From Sipunculus nudus (lineage: Eukaryota; Annelida; Sipuncula; Golfingiida; Sipunculidae): DNA of 64,000 nt. Position 1 is the stretch's first letter, and each line of letters begins with the position of its first letter. The notes beneath the pieces are model-generated. The model was not told where the DNA came from. It saw only the letters and a list, made by a program, of their open reading frames with translations, and did no database searches. The DNA lies in contig CM049315.1 of the NCBI GenBank assembly GCA_026874595.1, positions 59,332,889 to 59,396,888 on the forward strand. Direction: 5' to 3'. This document shows positions 11,248-22,763 of the stretch, piece after piece. The translations under genes and the position numbers were made by a program.

Positions 11248-13847
11248 TAACAAGTGGCCCATGGGCCTTGACGCTCAGCTGAATTCAAGGAATGTTGAAC
11301 AATGAGCAAAATGACTGCCAGAGTGCAAACAAATCAAGAATTTTGTGAAAAGTCCTTAGAAATGGGTTTCAGTGGGCTTTTGGACAGATGACAACTTCAT
11401 TTGAAGGTCTCACAAATAGAAAAAAAAATGCGTAAAAATTTGAAAAAAAAATACAAGGAGTGCCACCAGTCTGCAGAAACTGATGAAACACTCCATGATC
11501 AATATATATCCAAAGACTCATGGCTATCAAGGCATTAGTTATTCAGATAGTGGAGCTTTTGTTTGTATCAAATTTTTAATTATTCTGGGGGGTATTTATG
11601 AGCCCTATAGCTCGGAGAATATGGGTAATAGAAACCTAATTTCAGGTTTCCAAGGAGATTTTTCATTAGTCTCCCTGGATGTGAAGTAAGAAGATTCTAG
11701 GTACAGCAGTTACAGTTTGTGGCATGTTAACAGATGACCACGTCATTTGAAGGTCTCTTAATAGAGAAAAAATGCCTAAAAAATGAAAAAAATACAGGTG
11801 GCGCCACCAGTTTGAACTGATGGAACACTCCATGATCAAAATGCCTGCAAAGAATCATGGAGATCAATGCAGTGGTTATTCAGATACTTGAGCTTTTGTA
11901 TCAAATTTTGCATTATTCTGGGGGATACTTCAGAGCCCCATAGCTCTAAGGTTTTGGGTAACAGAGACCTAATTTTCAGTTTCCAAGAAGACTTTAAATT
12001 GGCCTCTCTGCATGTCAAGAAAGAAGATTCTAGGTATAGCCGTTATGATTTGTGCCCTGTTATCAGATGACCGCATCTTTTAAGGTATCAAAAATAGAGA
12101 AAGAAAATTGTAAAATATAGAAAAAATACAGGTGGCGCCACCAGTCTGCAGAAACCGATATAACAATCCATGATCAATATCCATGCAAAGAATCATGGTG
12201 ATCAATGCATAAGTTGTTCAGATATTTGAGTTTTTGTGTAAAATTTTCATTATTCTGGGGGGGGGGGGGGTACTTCAGAGCCCCATAGCTTGAAGAATCT
12301 GGGTAACAGAGGCCTAATTCCAGGTTTCCAAGGAGACTTTTCATGGGCCTCCCAGCATGTCAAGATAGAAGATTCTAGGTCCAGTTGTTACGATTTGTGC
12401 CCTGTTAACAGAGGACCACATCTTTTAAGGTCTCAAAAATAGAGAAAAAAAATCATTAAAAAATCGAAAAAATACAAGTGGCGCCACCAGTCTGCAGAAA
12501 CTGATGAAACATCTCATGATTAATATGTATGCCAAAAAATCATGACCATCAGTGATGTAGTTAATGAGATATTGAAGTTTTTGTATGAAATTTTTGACTA
12601 TTCTGGGGGTACTTTGGGGCCCCATAGCTCGAAGGACATGGGTAATAGAGACTTAATTTCTGGTTTCCATGGAGACTTTTCATAGGTCTCTCAGAATATC
12701 AAGAATGAAGATTCTAGGTCCAGTCTTTACGATTTGTGCCCTGTTAACAGATGTCCACATTTTTAAAGGTCTCAAAAATAGAGAAAAAAATTCGTAAAAA
12801 AATCGAAAAATATAGGTGGCGCCACCAGTCTACAGAAACTGATGGAACATCTCATGATTAATATGTATGCCAAAAATCATGACCATCAGTGATGTAGTTA
12901 ATGAGATATTGAAGTTTTTGTATGAAATTTTTTACTATTCTGGGGGGGGGGGGGGTACTTTGGGGCCCCATAGTTCAAAGGATATGGGTAATAGAGACCT
13001 AATTTCTGGTTTCCATGGAGACTTTTCATAGGTCTCTCAGAATATCAAGAATGAAGATTCTAGGTCCAGTCTTTACGATTTGTGCCCTGTTAACAGATGT
13101 CCACATTTTTAAAGGTCTCAAAAATAGAGAAAAAAATTAGTAAAAAATGAAAAATACAGGTGGCGCTAATAGTCTGCAGAAACTAATGAAACATCTCATG
13201 ATCAATATGTATGCCAAAAATCATGACCATCAGTGATGTAGTTAATGAGATAATGAAGTTTTTGTATGAAATTTTTCACTATTCTGGGGGGTACTTTGGG
13301 GCCCCATAGCTCGAAGAATATGGGTAACAGAGACCTAAATTCTGGTTTCCATGGAGACTTTTCATAGGTCTCTCAGAATATCAAGAATGAAGATACTAGG
13401 TCCAGTCTTTACGATTTGTGCCCTGTTAACAGATGTTCACATTTTTAAAGGTCTCAAAAATAGAGAAAAAAAAATCCTTAAAAAATAAAAAAATACAGAT
13501 GGCGCCACCAGTCTGCAGAAACTAATGAAACATCTCATGATCAATACGTATGCCAAAAATCATGACCACCAGTGATGTAGTTAATGAGATAATGAAGTTT
13601 TTGTATGAAATTTTTGACTATTCTGGGGGGGTACTTTGGGGCCCCATAGCTCGAAGGATATGGGTAACAGAGACCTTATTCCATGTTTCCAAGGAGATTT
13701 TTCATGGGCCTCTCTGGATGTAAAGGAAGAAGATTCCAGGTCCAGCGGTTACGATCTGTGCCCTGTTAACGGACGGCCGAACGGACGGACGACGGACAAA
13801 GAGTGATCGCTATAGCTCAGATGACTTACAGTCAGCTGAGCTAAAAA
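11248..13847 (+). mobile_element. Family H tandem-repeat element, copy 2 (longest)
   Basis: The left end is TAACAAGTGGCCCATGGG followed by GACGCTCAGCTGAATTC. The right end is GAGTGATCGCTATAGCTCAG then the hairpin ATGACTTACAGTCAGCTGAGCT and AAAAA at 13841-13846. Between them are about seven monomers of ~340 bp, each with a GGTGGCGCCACC palindrome (about 11797, 12132, 12478, 12815, 13159 mutated to GGCGCTAAT, 13500) and the phrase GATTTGTGCCCTGTTAACAG. GCTCAGCTGA occurs in opposite orientation near both ends (subterminal inverted repeat). Poly-G runs mark two monomers (12258-12270 and about 12942-12954). No protein is encoded; it must be moved in trans. Confidence 0.85.
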
Positions 13848-14810
13848 CGCATGCGGAAACGCACAAGTGGTGACGGAACCTTACTTGCCGTACGGATACT
13901 TCCCCTCTGATTACATTAGCTCACTTTTAATCCCAGCTGACGCCATTAATGAATGAGAACGCGTTGTCCTTTAATCGCGCATCAGAAAGTTTCATAAATG
14001 CCAAGATAGCCTTGGAATTTGTCTCCATCAAATTGCAATGGTGCGAGGCTGTGTCTGTCCCTTTTTCGTACCATCTTCTATATTAATGCTGTGCACCGCC
14101 GGTGTTTTCTTTTGGTTCTGTTTTATTATTATCACTGTCTAAGCTGATAGGGATTGTATAATCTCGACCAAAATTCAGTACAAACTTACACGTTTTCACG
14201 CATCCGTGCGCGTACAGGTGGACACGTACAGCTTAATGCTTATTTTATATGTACGCAGAAACGCGCGTTTACGCCTAGTGAAAGAAACTAATGTACGTAT
14301 CCGTAGTCCGCATGCTTATTGTCCCGTACACATGAATGTCCGGCATATGATTAGGATTCATGAACGTCATCGAGGAATATTCACAAATGTAATGTCACTT
14401 ATTACATGAATGAACGTGCATGGGAATATGGACCGAATAAGGAAATGCAAACACGGTTCAGGGAGCATCCAACAATAGGGAGTCCACCTGGCAGAGGCTG
14501 CTAAGAATGCAGATTTCTAGTTAAATAATAATTTCCCTAAAACATATGTCTATAATTCAGGTATATTTAACATTGCATATATTGTGTCATTTTCCAGAAA
14601 GACTGGGTAATTCAATATGTTGTTCTACAGGTATAGAATTCAGTAACACCTTTTCATTCTTAAAAATTCACGTAAAATTAGTTTTCTTCTGACCTCCACT
14701 GCATGATATAAAGTTATCCTGGAGGTGTACTCATTCTCTTTATCTGCAGAGTATAGTATGCTTGTGCGTGCATCTATTTTCTGGCCCCTTTAACTTTACT
14801 CAGAGTTCAT
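13848..14810. other. Spacer, nothing recognised
   Basis: Mixed sequence with CG-containing words but no exon with a recognisable product. The open frame 14206-14409 has no domain or splice support. Confidence 0.5.
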
Positions 14811-15210
14811 TGTATCCGCCGGAATAAAGCTTCCCGTATTCAATGTTTTCACGGGGGTTCGTTTCCGGAAAACCCATCTGAGACCCCTGGGCGGATTTGT
14901 CGCCACCCTGTATAATTATAGGGTCACATGTCAACTGGTGTCTGACAAAGTCTGATACAATCAGATACAATTGCCACCTATAATCCTTTTTGCGTAATGT
15001 CAATTTTTGCGTCATAGTTTAGTGATAATAGCACGTTTCAGGAGTGGTTCAATACATCTTGGTCCGATCGATACATCGATCTTGGACCTTTATCTCGCAC
15101 TCAAGACTGGTGGCGCCATCTGCAATCGTTTTAGCGTGGCGTCCATCCGTCTAGGTGAAAATCACTCATTTCTCAGAAGAGCAGTGAACACTCTAATCAG
15201 TAGAAATTTA
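14811..15210 (-). mobile_element. Family A element, copy 3 (reversed, diverged)
   Basis: It begins TGTATCCGCCGGAATAAAGC, the right-end sequence of family A read in reverse, then TCCGGAAAACC, GGGTCACATGTCAACTG and GACTGGTGGCGCCATCTGC. The end near 15210 (CTCTAATCAGTAGAAATTT) resembles the family's CACTCTGATTTCAGC block. It is heavily diverged, so boundaries are approximate. Confidence 0.45.
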
Positions 15211-15429
15211 TGTTAGGCTGGACTTGAGTCGTTATACAAGCCATACGGGGATATGCCCATGTAGACATTGGTTGGAAACCACAGGTTTCCCCGCCCATAT
15301 TATTTCGGAATCTCGCTAAAGCTGATTGAGGTTGTTTTCAGGAAATCCTAATAAATAATATGTTAGGTCCTTCTTAAATTGACATAATCACACATTTACA
15401 GTTAGATTACATCGCAACAGACATAACAC

Positions 15430-17120
15430 GAAGTGTCAGGCCGTCAATGCGGTCGCTCAAAAAGAGAAGTAAATAATAAAAACTGGTTGAACTTCACCCC
15501 AGAAATAAAAGAGATTGTAGCCTTAACGCGACGAGTCAGGCGCTAACAACAACGCACACGTACCACGGAAGCCAAAGCTTTGTTTTATAGAGTAAATAGG
15601 TTTGTAGATCGAGCTATCTTGGCGCAAAAACGATCTTAATGGTCAGAATATATTAACAGTCTAGATCATAAAAAATCTCGGGATGAATTTTGGAAACAAT
15701 TCAAACGTTTTTCTAACTCTAAATACATGACAGGCTATACCCCCAACACGCCCTGACGGCACGTTCAGTCGCTGCTACAGCAAAGTGTCGTACAGATCTA
15801 TTTGCGAATACTTTAAAACAAATACACAAAATCCCGACACACCATGACTTTAAGAATGATTTCTTAAACACGAATAAACAAATAAATGATGAAAATAAAA
15901 CACTATTCAACCCTCTATAGAAAACCCGACCACGGAAGACTGACGACAACGCAGCAATAAGACCAGTGGGAATTCTAGAGGTAAAGCGGACCCTTGCTAA
16001 ATTAAGGCAAATCATTCGCTGGTCTGGACAAATTAACTTACTTACAAGCTACTAAAGAAAATCCCAGACCCCTGTCTAGGGTGAATTGCAAACCTATACA
16101 CTCTGTGCATTTCATGGGGATATCTTCCGATTTAACGGAAAAGAGCATTAGTAACCATGATCCCAAAACCTAGCAAGACAACTGAAAACCGACAAATTTC
16201 AGGCCTTTCAGCTTGCTACCCTTCTTTGGCAAGCGATTTGAAAAAAAAATATATAATAAAAAACTGAATTACTACGTTCTTGAAGACTAGACCGGCCTTG
16301 TTCAGTGGCCCATGTTTTAATGACGACCGATCAGGCTTGCGCTCCGGGAGATCAGCATTTGATCAAATATTTCGGCTCAGTCAGGCCATCGTGAATGGTG
16401 TGAATCGAAGACAGCACACCTTAGCCACATTTCTTGATGTGGAAAAGGCTTTTGATGCAATATGGTCTGACGGTCTCCGCATTAAAGTTATGACATCCCA
16501 TCTGCTACATAAACTGGTGAGATTAATCTCCTAATCCTGACAGATTGATCCCTTATATGGTCAATCTTAAAGGTACAAAATCTGAGTAGATTATGCTTAA
16601 GGCTGGCACTCCTCAGGGCTCAGTGCTAAAACCCTTTACTCTTTATCATGTATGTTAACGACCTTCGGAAGACGGGACAATTGGCCAGCATTTCACAATA
16701 CGCTGACGACATATATATAGCCGTCTGGGCCACTGGTTCCAACGTTTGCTATTCACGCAACGCAGTCCAAGCGCAGCTTGACCGCATAAGCAACTGGTGC
16801 AACACCTGGAGAATCAAACTAAATCCAACCAAAACACAAACGGTTTTGTTCAGTAAAGCCTATAAACCAAAATAATTTGAACACTTAAAACTGTTGGGTG
16901 AGAATTTAAAAGATTCTGGCGCTGCCAGATTCTTAGATGTTATTATTTTACAAAAAAAAGCCACTTGGCGCCCTCACATAGAGTATATCAGTCAGAATAT
17001 GGAGTAGAATTAATGTTCTAAATGCTGTATGCTATAAGAAGGACGGGCCTAAACAAGAGGCAGCTACACATCTGTATAAACAATAAATCCGCCCTATAGG
17101 CATAAACGGATTCATAGCTT
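15430..17120 (+). pseudogene. Decayed Jockey-like LINE (reverse transcriptase part)
   Basis: Pieces of a non-LTR retrotransposon RT are readable in changing frames. Near 15600-15715 lie the pre-RT linker words (KSRDEFWKQFKRF). RT motif A, FLDVEKAFDAIW, is at about 16430-16465. Motif B is degenerate (GTPQGSVL near 16605), and motif C is YADD at about 16700. It is followed by the Jockey-type signature LDRISNWCNTWRIKLNPTKT (16780-16840) and LFSKAYKPK. In-frame stops and shifts (for example TAA at 16532-16534) show it is dead. No endonuclease domain is visible, which fits 5' truncation. The 3' end is uncertain. Confidence 0.8.
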
Positions 17121-18582
17121 TTTATAGGTGCAGAACTAAGAGCACACACATACACACAGACTGCATGTTAAAGGTGCCCATTCATCTGCCTTTTGAAAAA
17201 CAATTTCTGTGATTTCTTGCTTCCTCCGTGCATATATAAATGATCTAAGGGTAATTCTGGTTATGAAAAGTTCTTATAATGGCTGCGTGAAGGAGGTTTG
17301 CACACGTTTATCAATATCTTGTCTGTAAACACAGCAATGTTGCAAAACTTGTAAAAAACATATAACTTAAGGTGATAGGTTGCATATATGCCTAAGTAGA
17401 AAGGTCACTTGCTGCAAAACGTATTTTTTTTGCAAAGCTCTGGCTTGCCACCAGATGCCCTTGTTGAGTTTGTTTTGATTATTTTTGGGGAACCTCACAT
17501 ATTATAAACACGTTGATATAAAAAAAAACAAGCAGCCTGTTTGCGGGGATATCCACATTTTCTGGCCTATTTTTTATAAAAGCTCCAAGGGATTACCTTA
17601 AGTTTATAAAGGTCAGATAGTTGATTGGGCCCCTTAAGCAATTACATGATAGAACAATCCGTCAACACTTACAACAGGGTAAAACATAAACTGAATTAAA
17701 ATCTTAACAAATGACCTCAAGCATACAATAACCAAAAATAAACTCGTTTCTCCACTAGACATAAACCTACCAAATTTTATGTAGAAAGAGACTTACATCA
17801 CATACACTAAGCAAGCAGGCTTGTCAAGTCAGCTTTATCTTACCTTGCTGCCAGTTTAATATCTATAGACCCTAGTTTTTCCTCTCTATCTCCTATTTAT
17901 TTCTCCTATAATCTTTTGGCCTATTAATAAACGGATAATAATTAAACATTTACTTAGATATCATCTTTATCATCGCTGAAGGTGCGCCTAGGGATGGGGT
18001 CCCTGACTTCCTCAACTACTTCGCTCGAGTGCCGTATTTTCCTTCTTTAGCTTAAGTGAGCTATATATGCTTGTTTTCATGGGATGAGAGATTCAACAAA
18101 AACGCAGAGGGATTTACCAATATGTTCACTTAAAACGGAATTTTTCTCGCACATAGTATAAGGTAGGTGTTTTTAGAAAGTATACTAAAAAAAGCTAACG
18201 ATTGGTCTTGTTTATGTCAAGGGATAGCGTATTGTTTAGGCAATGAAGTCTTTGCACCTTGGTATATACATATGGGTACCTCTGCATGCCACATATTTGA
18301 ACGGCTGCCTCACTTTATCCATGTCCCTCTTATTCGGGGGATGCACATAGTTGCTTGACAATTAGCCATGTTCTAGTTATCACAAGGGGTTGAGAGGGTG
18401 TATTATTACATAAATTTTCACCATTTCTCGCATTTCATCCATACACATTCTGTTTTTTTTTAATGGTAGATAATCTTAACAGAATGGTTAATAAAGCCGG
18501 ACATGGGGCCTTTAAACAGTATTGATACAATAAAGATGTTTTTCATGTTCTTCAGTCCATCATCATCATTATCATCTTCTTT
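17121..18582. other. Spacer, nothing recognised
   Basis: Moderately AT-rich DNA. I see no exon, RNA gene or element terminus here. The open frame 18167-18358 has no supporting feature. Confidence 0.5.
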
Positions 18583-18585
18583 TAA

Positions 18586-18630
<45 letters not shown>

Positions 18631-18860
18631 TACTACTTTATCTTTAAATTTATTATTATTATTAGTAGTAGTAGTATTATCATCATAACAAGCAAATTCT
18701 GAGTGAGCTATGCGTCTCTTCGTTATCATTATTCTTTATTATTTTTTATTTTTCATTCTCCTTCTTCTCCAACATAATCATCTTCTGGTTATTTTATTAT
18801 TATTAGGCGGCTATTTTAATTATTATTATTATTATTACTATTACTATTATTTTCTTTTAT
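18556..18860. repeat. (ATT)n and related trinucleotide microsatellites
   Basis: TCATCATCATTATCATC leads into a pure (ATT)n run at about 18584-18630, then interrupted TTA/TAG triplets to 18690, and a second ATT-rich run at about 18815-18855. The apparent poly-Ile/Leu/Asn open frames across it on both strands are artefacts of the triplet repeat. Confidence 0.9.
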
Positions 18861-19332
18861 ATTCTACTGTGAGTGTATTTGATAGTTTATGTTATCTAGG
18901 TAATGTTATTTAATTTATTCCGTTGCAAAATTTGAATTGCTTGAAGAACACAACTGTGGGGACAGTGGCAATGCATGAGTTAAAGAACGGTAGATGGCGC
19001 TGGGTACATTGCCCATATCTTTGGCTCGAATGTAGTGAATAACGGGACGCTGTGGTTGGTGGATCAGTTGTATCTCCTACGCGACAGGGGAAGCTCACCA
19101 GATAATTTGCCGCCCTAATCAGTCTCAAAACAACAATCTTTAATATGGAATTAGAGTAAGAAATGTAAGTATGCAGATTATTAATGTCATTTTTAACTTG
19201 ATGACTTTATTGAACTTAGTGAAAGGGACCAATTTTGCTTAGGATGAGCTGGGAAAAATTGGTGGGCGATAAATGGTGCATTTTAAGTGCCCTCTCCAGT
19301 GCTCGGAGATTGCGATGAAGAGTGCAATCACA

Positions 19333-19446
19333 GATGAGGGTGGAGCGTGACAACATCTATGCGACCAGCAAGGCCAAGTCTTTTATCATTGATGTATTGA
19401 GTAACCCTGGAGTGCTCTCGAGTTTTCTGGATCACAATTTTTCACG
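19333..19446 (+). CDS. Candidate first coding exon with an eh1-like motif (weak)
   Basis: An ATG at 19333 opens a codon-like stretch reading MRVERDNIYATSKAKSF then IIDVLSNPGVLSSFLDHNF, ending at CACGG/GTATTT, a possible donor near 19447. The local GC is higher than in the flanks. AKSFIIDVLS fits the loose eh1 pattern (F-x-I-x-x-L) found near the N-terminus of several homeodomain repressors that bind Groucho/TLE. No homeobox is visible downstream in this window, and the match is short, so this is a suggestion only. It could equally be a chance open frame or an old transposon. Confidence 0.25.
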
Positions 19447-19465
19447 GGTATTTATTAAAATTTTT

Positions 19466-19567
19466 GTATATATAGTAGTCATAATAGATATATATGTATG
19501 TATATATATATATACATATATATATGTATGTATATATATATATATTTATATATATATATATGTATAT
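19466..19567. repeat. (TA)n/(TATG)n microsatellite
   Basis: Alternating TA interrupted by TG and CA steps. It can extrude as self-complementary DNA. It directly follows the weak candidate exon. Confidence 0.9.
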
Positions 19568-19647
19568 GTCACGGGCGGGCATTAAGGCGGGGTCTGGTTC
19601 GTGGCCCACTCGCACACACACAAATGGTAAACGACACGCAGCTGACA

Positions 19648-19736
19648 CTTGACAACTGTTTATTCTGCAACAAAGTGGACAAGATCAGAATCGACGTGTT
19701 GTCGAAAGCATGACATGAGGCTGGACTCACGTGATC
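19648..19736 (+). repeat. Dispersed repeat, left copy of a pair
   Basis: The ~70 bp around CTGCAACAAAGTGGACAAGA, continuing through CGTGTTGTCGAAAGCATGAC to GAGGCTGGACT, reappears at 21946-22010 with only two or three differences. The two copies are in direct orientation 2.28 kb apart. They may be the remains of long terminal repeats or a segmental copy. Confidence 0.7.
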
Positions 19737-19843
19737 ATATTGTTTACAAATATTGGACTGCTCATTATAATGTATATAAAGGTACTCAACATATTGTTTA
19801 CAAATACTGGATTGCTTATTAAACTGTATATAAATATACTCAA
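19737..19843 (+). repeat. Tandem duplication, 54 bp x 2
   Basis: CATATTGTTTACAAATATTG... to ...TACTCAA occurs twice in a row with about six mismatches. It follows the dispersed repeat directly. Confidence 0.8.
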
Positions 19844-20532
19844 ATGCAATGTATGCATCTGCAACAAGTACACAAGATATTCATTAAGGTAGGTTTACCT
19901 GAAATCTTCACTGCATGTTATTATAACCATGTTATTATTATAACCATGTTATTATACATATCTTTTAAACAACTAGTCTCATACTATCTAACATCTTGTT
20001 TGTACATATCTATCAATCTTTATCTCAAACTCTCATCTAGTTTTATATTTGTTTACATCTAACTATTCATACACATTATGTTTGTGTACAACTATACACA
20101 AACAATACCACTAAGATTTCACTTCGTTTATATCTTCTATCTATAATAACATACATTAAGTATACAAATGTGAAACATCTAGGCTAAGTATTATTCTTAA
20201 GTACATAATGTTTTATATTGTTATCATTCAAAGTAATTATGCTATTACAAGATAAAATATAAATATGACCAATGATTGTAGTAAATTTCTTAGTGAAAAC
20301 ATTCGGGGTGGTTATTTTCTGGGAGTCTATGATGGAAGAGCGAAGGGGGTATCCCACTATATTTGGAGGGACGGATAATGGTTGTTTATCTCCCCTAGGA
20401 AATTCAAGAAATCTACCTCGGTAAATATTTATTTACATGTAGGTATGGGATATCTTTGGTTGATCACCCATATTAACATTACTTCGTAACATAATAATCG
20501 TAACATAATAAATAGAAGGACTAATGTGTGTT

Positions 20533-20697
20533 ATGAAAGGGGAATGGTTTATAAAGGGAACAGCGGGCGAGAACAACGAGGCCCCCGCGCGCAAACAGGT
20601 GGTTCCCGATGACGAATCATCAACATCGCCAGGCGCAGAACGCTTGGTGAAAGTTGTGTATGAATTTAACGTGAATTTTGCAGCAGGGCTATCAAAG
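20533..20697 (+). CDS. Candidate exon, unknown product (weak)
   Basis: A stretch clearly more GC-rich than its AT-rich surroundings opens at ATG 20533 and runs 55 codons to ATCAAAG/GTGAGG, a good donor. The peptide starts MKGEWFIKGTAGENNEAPAR, has an acidic-polar middle (DDESSTSPGAE) and ends VKVVYEFNVNFAAGLSK. I do not recognise it. The open frame continues past the donor to 20721. It may be an exon of an unrecognised gene or of a mobile element lying between the repeat pair at 19.65 and 21.95 kb. Confidence 0.3.
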
Positions 20698-21302
20698 GTG
20701 AGGTTCAAAATCAATAATTAAGTGGAAAGTTACTGGGAGTCATTCATTGGTCAGTGGTTCTGGTACTTTTAATGCATAGGATCGTACTTTTATTTAAAAG
20801 ATCAGATTTTTAAGGCTAAAAGTAACTTGGCATATTCCCACAGTGAGTTCTACCACAATGCTAAGTGGTTTAAGTTTAAAATACGTTTATGCGAGGTTTA
20901 TGAACGTTTGTAGGAATTTCTGATACATTTCGCTAACATTTCATGGTAATTCAAGTTGTCAAAAATAAAAGAGAGAAGGGGGGGGGGGGTGTTATGGGTT
21001 AGCTCGAATTAGTGCGAGCATCCACCGATAGACGGCAGCACGGTTATAGTCATAACGTCTGCGTTTGTTTGAGAGAAGGCCGTTGCTGTAGAACCATTTT
21101 CTCTTTACTCATATTTATGCCGTAGATCCATTTTCTCATAATATTTTATAAAAGAAAATACGATTTTATAGAATTATTCAATACGAGTGTTACAATTAGT
21201 TCTGTTATGTTTTAAATCCTGGTCACTCAATTCTATGCATTTTCAAGCTTATTTTTAAATATTGCTGATGCCTTAGGAGTGGGGGGGGGAAATGATGGAT
21301 AG

Positions 21303-21761
21303 ACGGAAATAACGGAGGTTAGATGTACAGGTACAGATATAATTGTTTATTGGCCATTCTTTCAGTACCACGTGGAATTCTATCGGAACACGTGGAGATT
21401 ATCTAGACACGTGGAAATTATTTGGACACGTGGAAATGCTCTTTTAGAGGTCAGCATTAATTTGGCATATTGACTTGTGGTGTGGGTCCCTTTAAAGATT
21501 TACAGGAATATTTCACGGGGTTTCCAGTGCAACGGAAATAACGGAGGTTAGATGTACAGGTACAGATATAATTGTTTATTGGCCATTCTTTCAGTACCAC
21601 GTGGAATTCTATCGGAACACGTGGAGATTATCTAGACACGTGGAAATTATTTGGACACGTGGAAATGCTCTTTTAGAGGTCAGCATTAATTTGGCATATT
21701 GACTTGTGGTGTGGGTCCCTTTAAAGATTTACAGGAATATTTCACGGGGTTTCCAGTGCAA
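21303..21761. repeat. Perfect 229 bp tandem duplication with eight CACGTG boxes
   Basis: The block starting ACGGAAATAACGGAGGTTAG and ending GGGGTTTCCAGTGCA is present twice head to tail with no difference that I can see (21303-21531 and 21532-21760). Each copy carries four CACGTG E-box palindromes spaced 19-20 bp apart, within ACCACGTGGAAT, ACACGTGGAG, ACACGTGGAA and ACACGTGGAA. Perfect identity means a very recent duplication or an assembly artefact. Confidence 0.9.
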
Positions 21762-21945
21762 CCAAAGAACTCGAGGTCGAAGGTTCAGAGGTCCCGTAGT
21801 AATAACGATAATCGCCACAAGGATATATAATTAAAGCACCCAGATAGAAAATATATTAATATTAATTAGGGAATATTATATTGACATTCAATTTATACTT
21901 TGGCATCTATCTACAACATTTTGAAAATAATTTTACCTACCTGCA

Positions 21946-22010
21946 ACAAAGTGGACAAGATCAGAATCAACGTGTTGTCGAAAGCATGACATGAGGCTGG
22001 ACTGACGTGA
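21946..22010 (+). repeat. Dispersed repeat, right copy of the pair
   Basis: It matches 19648-19736 from CTGCAACAAAGTGGACAAGA to GAGGCTGGACTGACGTGAT. Between the copies lie the 54 bp duplication, the candidate exon at 20.6 kb and the CACGTG duplication. Confidence 0.7.
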
Positions 22011-22763
22011 TGTCCCTAACGGGATCGTCAGTAGGGGCACGTCACGCCCAAGTACCCATGCAATGCGATCTGTCCTATTGTTGCTTTAGGTTTCTCAAAA
22101 ACCGGTCAGGGAAGGTTTCATGCCACATAGCCGTTCAGTATCGGACATCTTCGGCAAATCCCGAGATGGTGGGGATCGATACACATAATAATTTTATTGA
22201 TATCGCCTTTATTCTGACCTCTATTAAATATAAATATTAAATATAAATCTAAACGTTAATGATATAGAACTTTATATAAAAATGATAAATCTGAAAAATT
22301 ATTTCTATTCAGGGGAGTCAACCAGAGAGACAGATTAAAACAGTTTCCGGTGACAGTGTCACCAAGACAACAATGCCAACAATGCCATAGTGAAGGAAAA
22401 GAGAAGAAATATTACCGCAGGGGAGACAAGCCGGCTGTTCTCCCAACTTAACATTCGCTACATCTATATATATATACTATAGAGGGAGAGAGAGAGGCTT
22501 ATCAGCTCATTCATACACCCATGCTTGCTTGAATCAAGGCTTTATAAAAGTTTTCAATCATTTTTATAAGAAAGTAGCTAAACTACTGTTTTTAGTTTTT
22601 GTTGTTTAGTCCATAGGCTCAACTGCAGGTAAGAGCTGCATGTTATAATGCGGCGTGTGTATCCATTCCATCGATACCTGCTGCATATGAAGCTTCAAGT
22701 AAACTGGAGAAAGTAAATCCTGTACTTGGCAAAAATTCCTATAAAATCATATATTGTGTTTGT

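Noticed and set aside
18460-18913. Poly-Ile, poly-Asn and poly-Tyr open frames
   Set aside because: Pure products of the ATT/TTA microsatellites.
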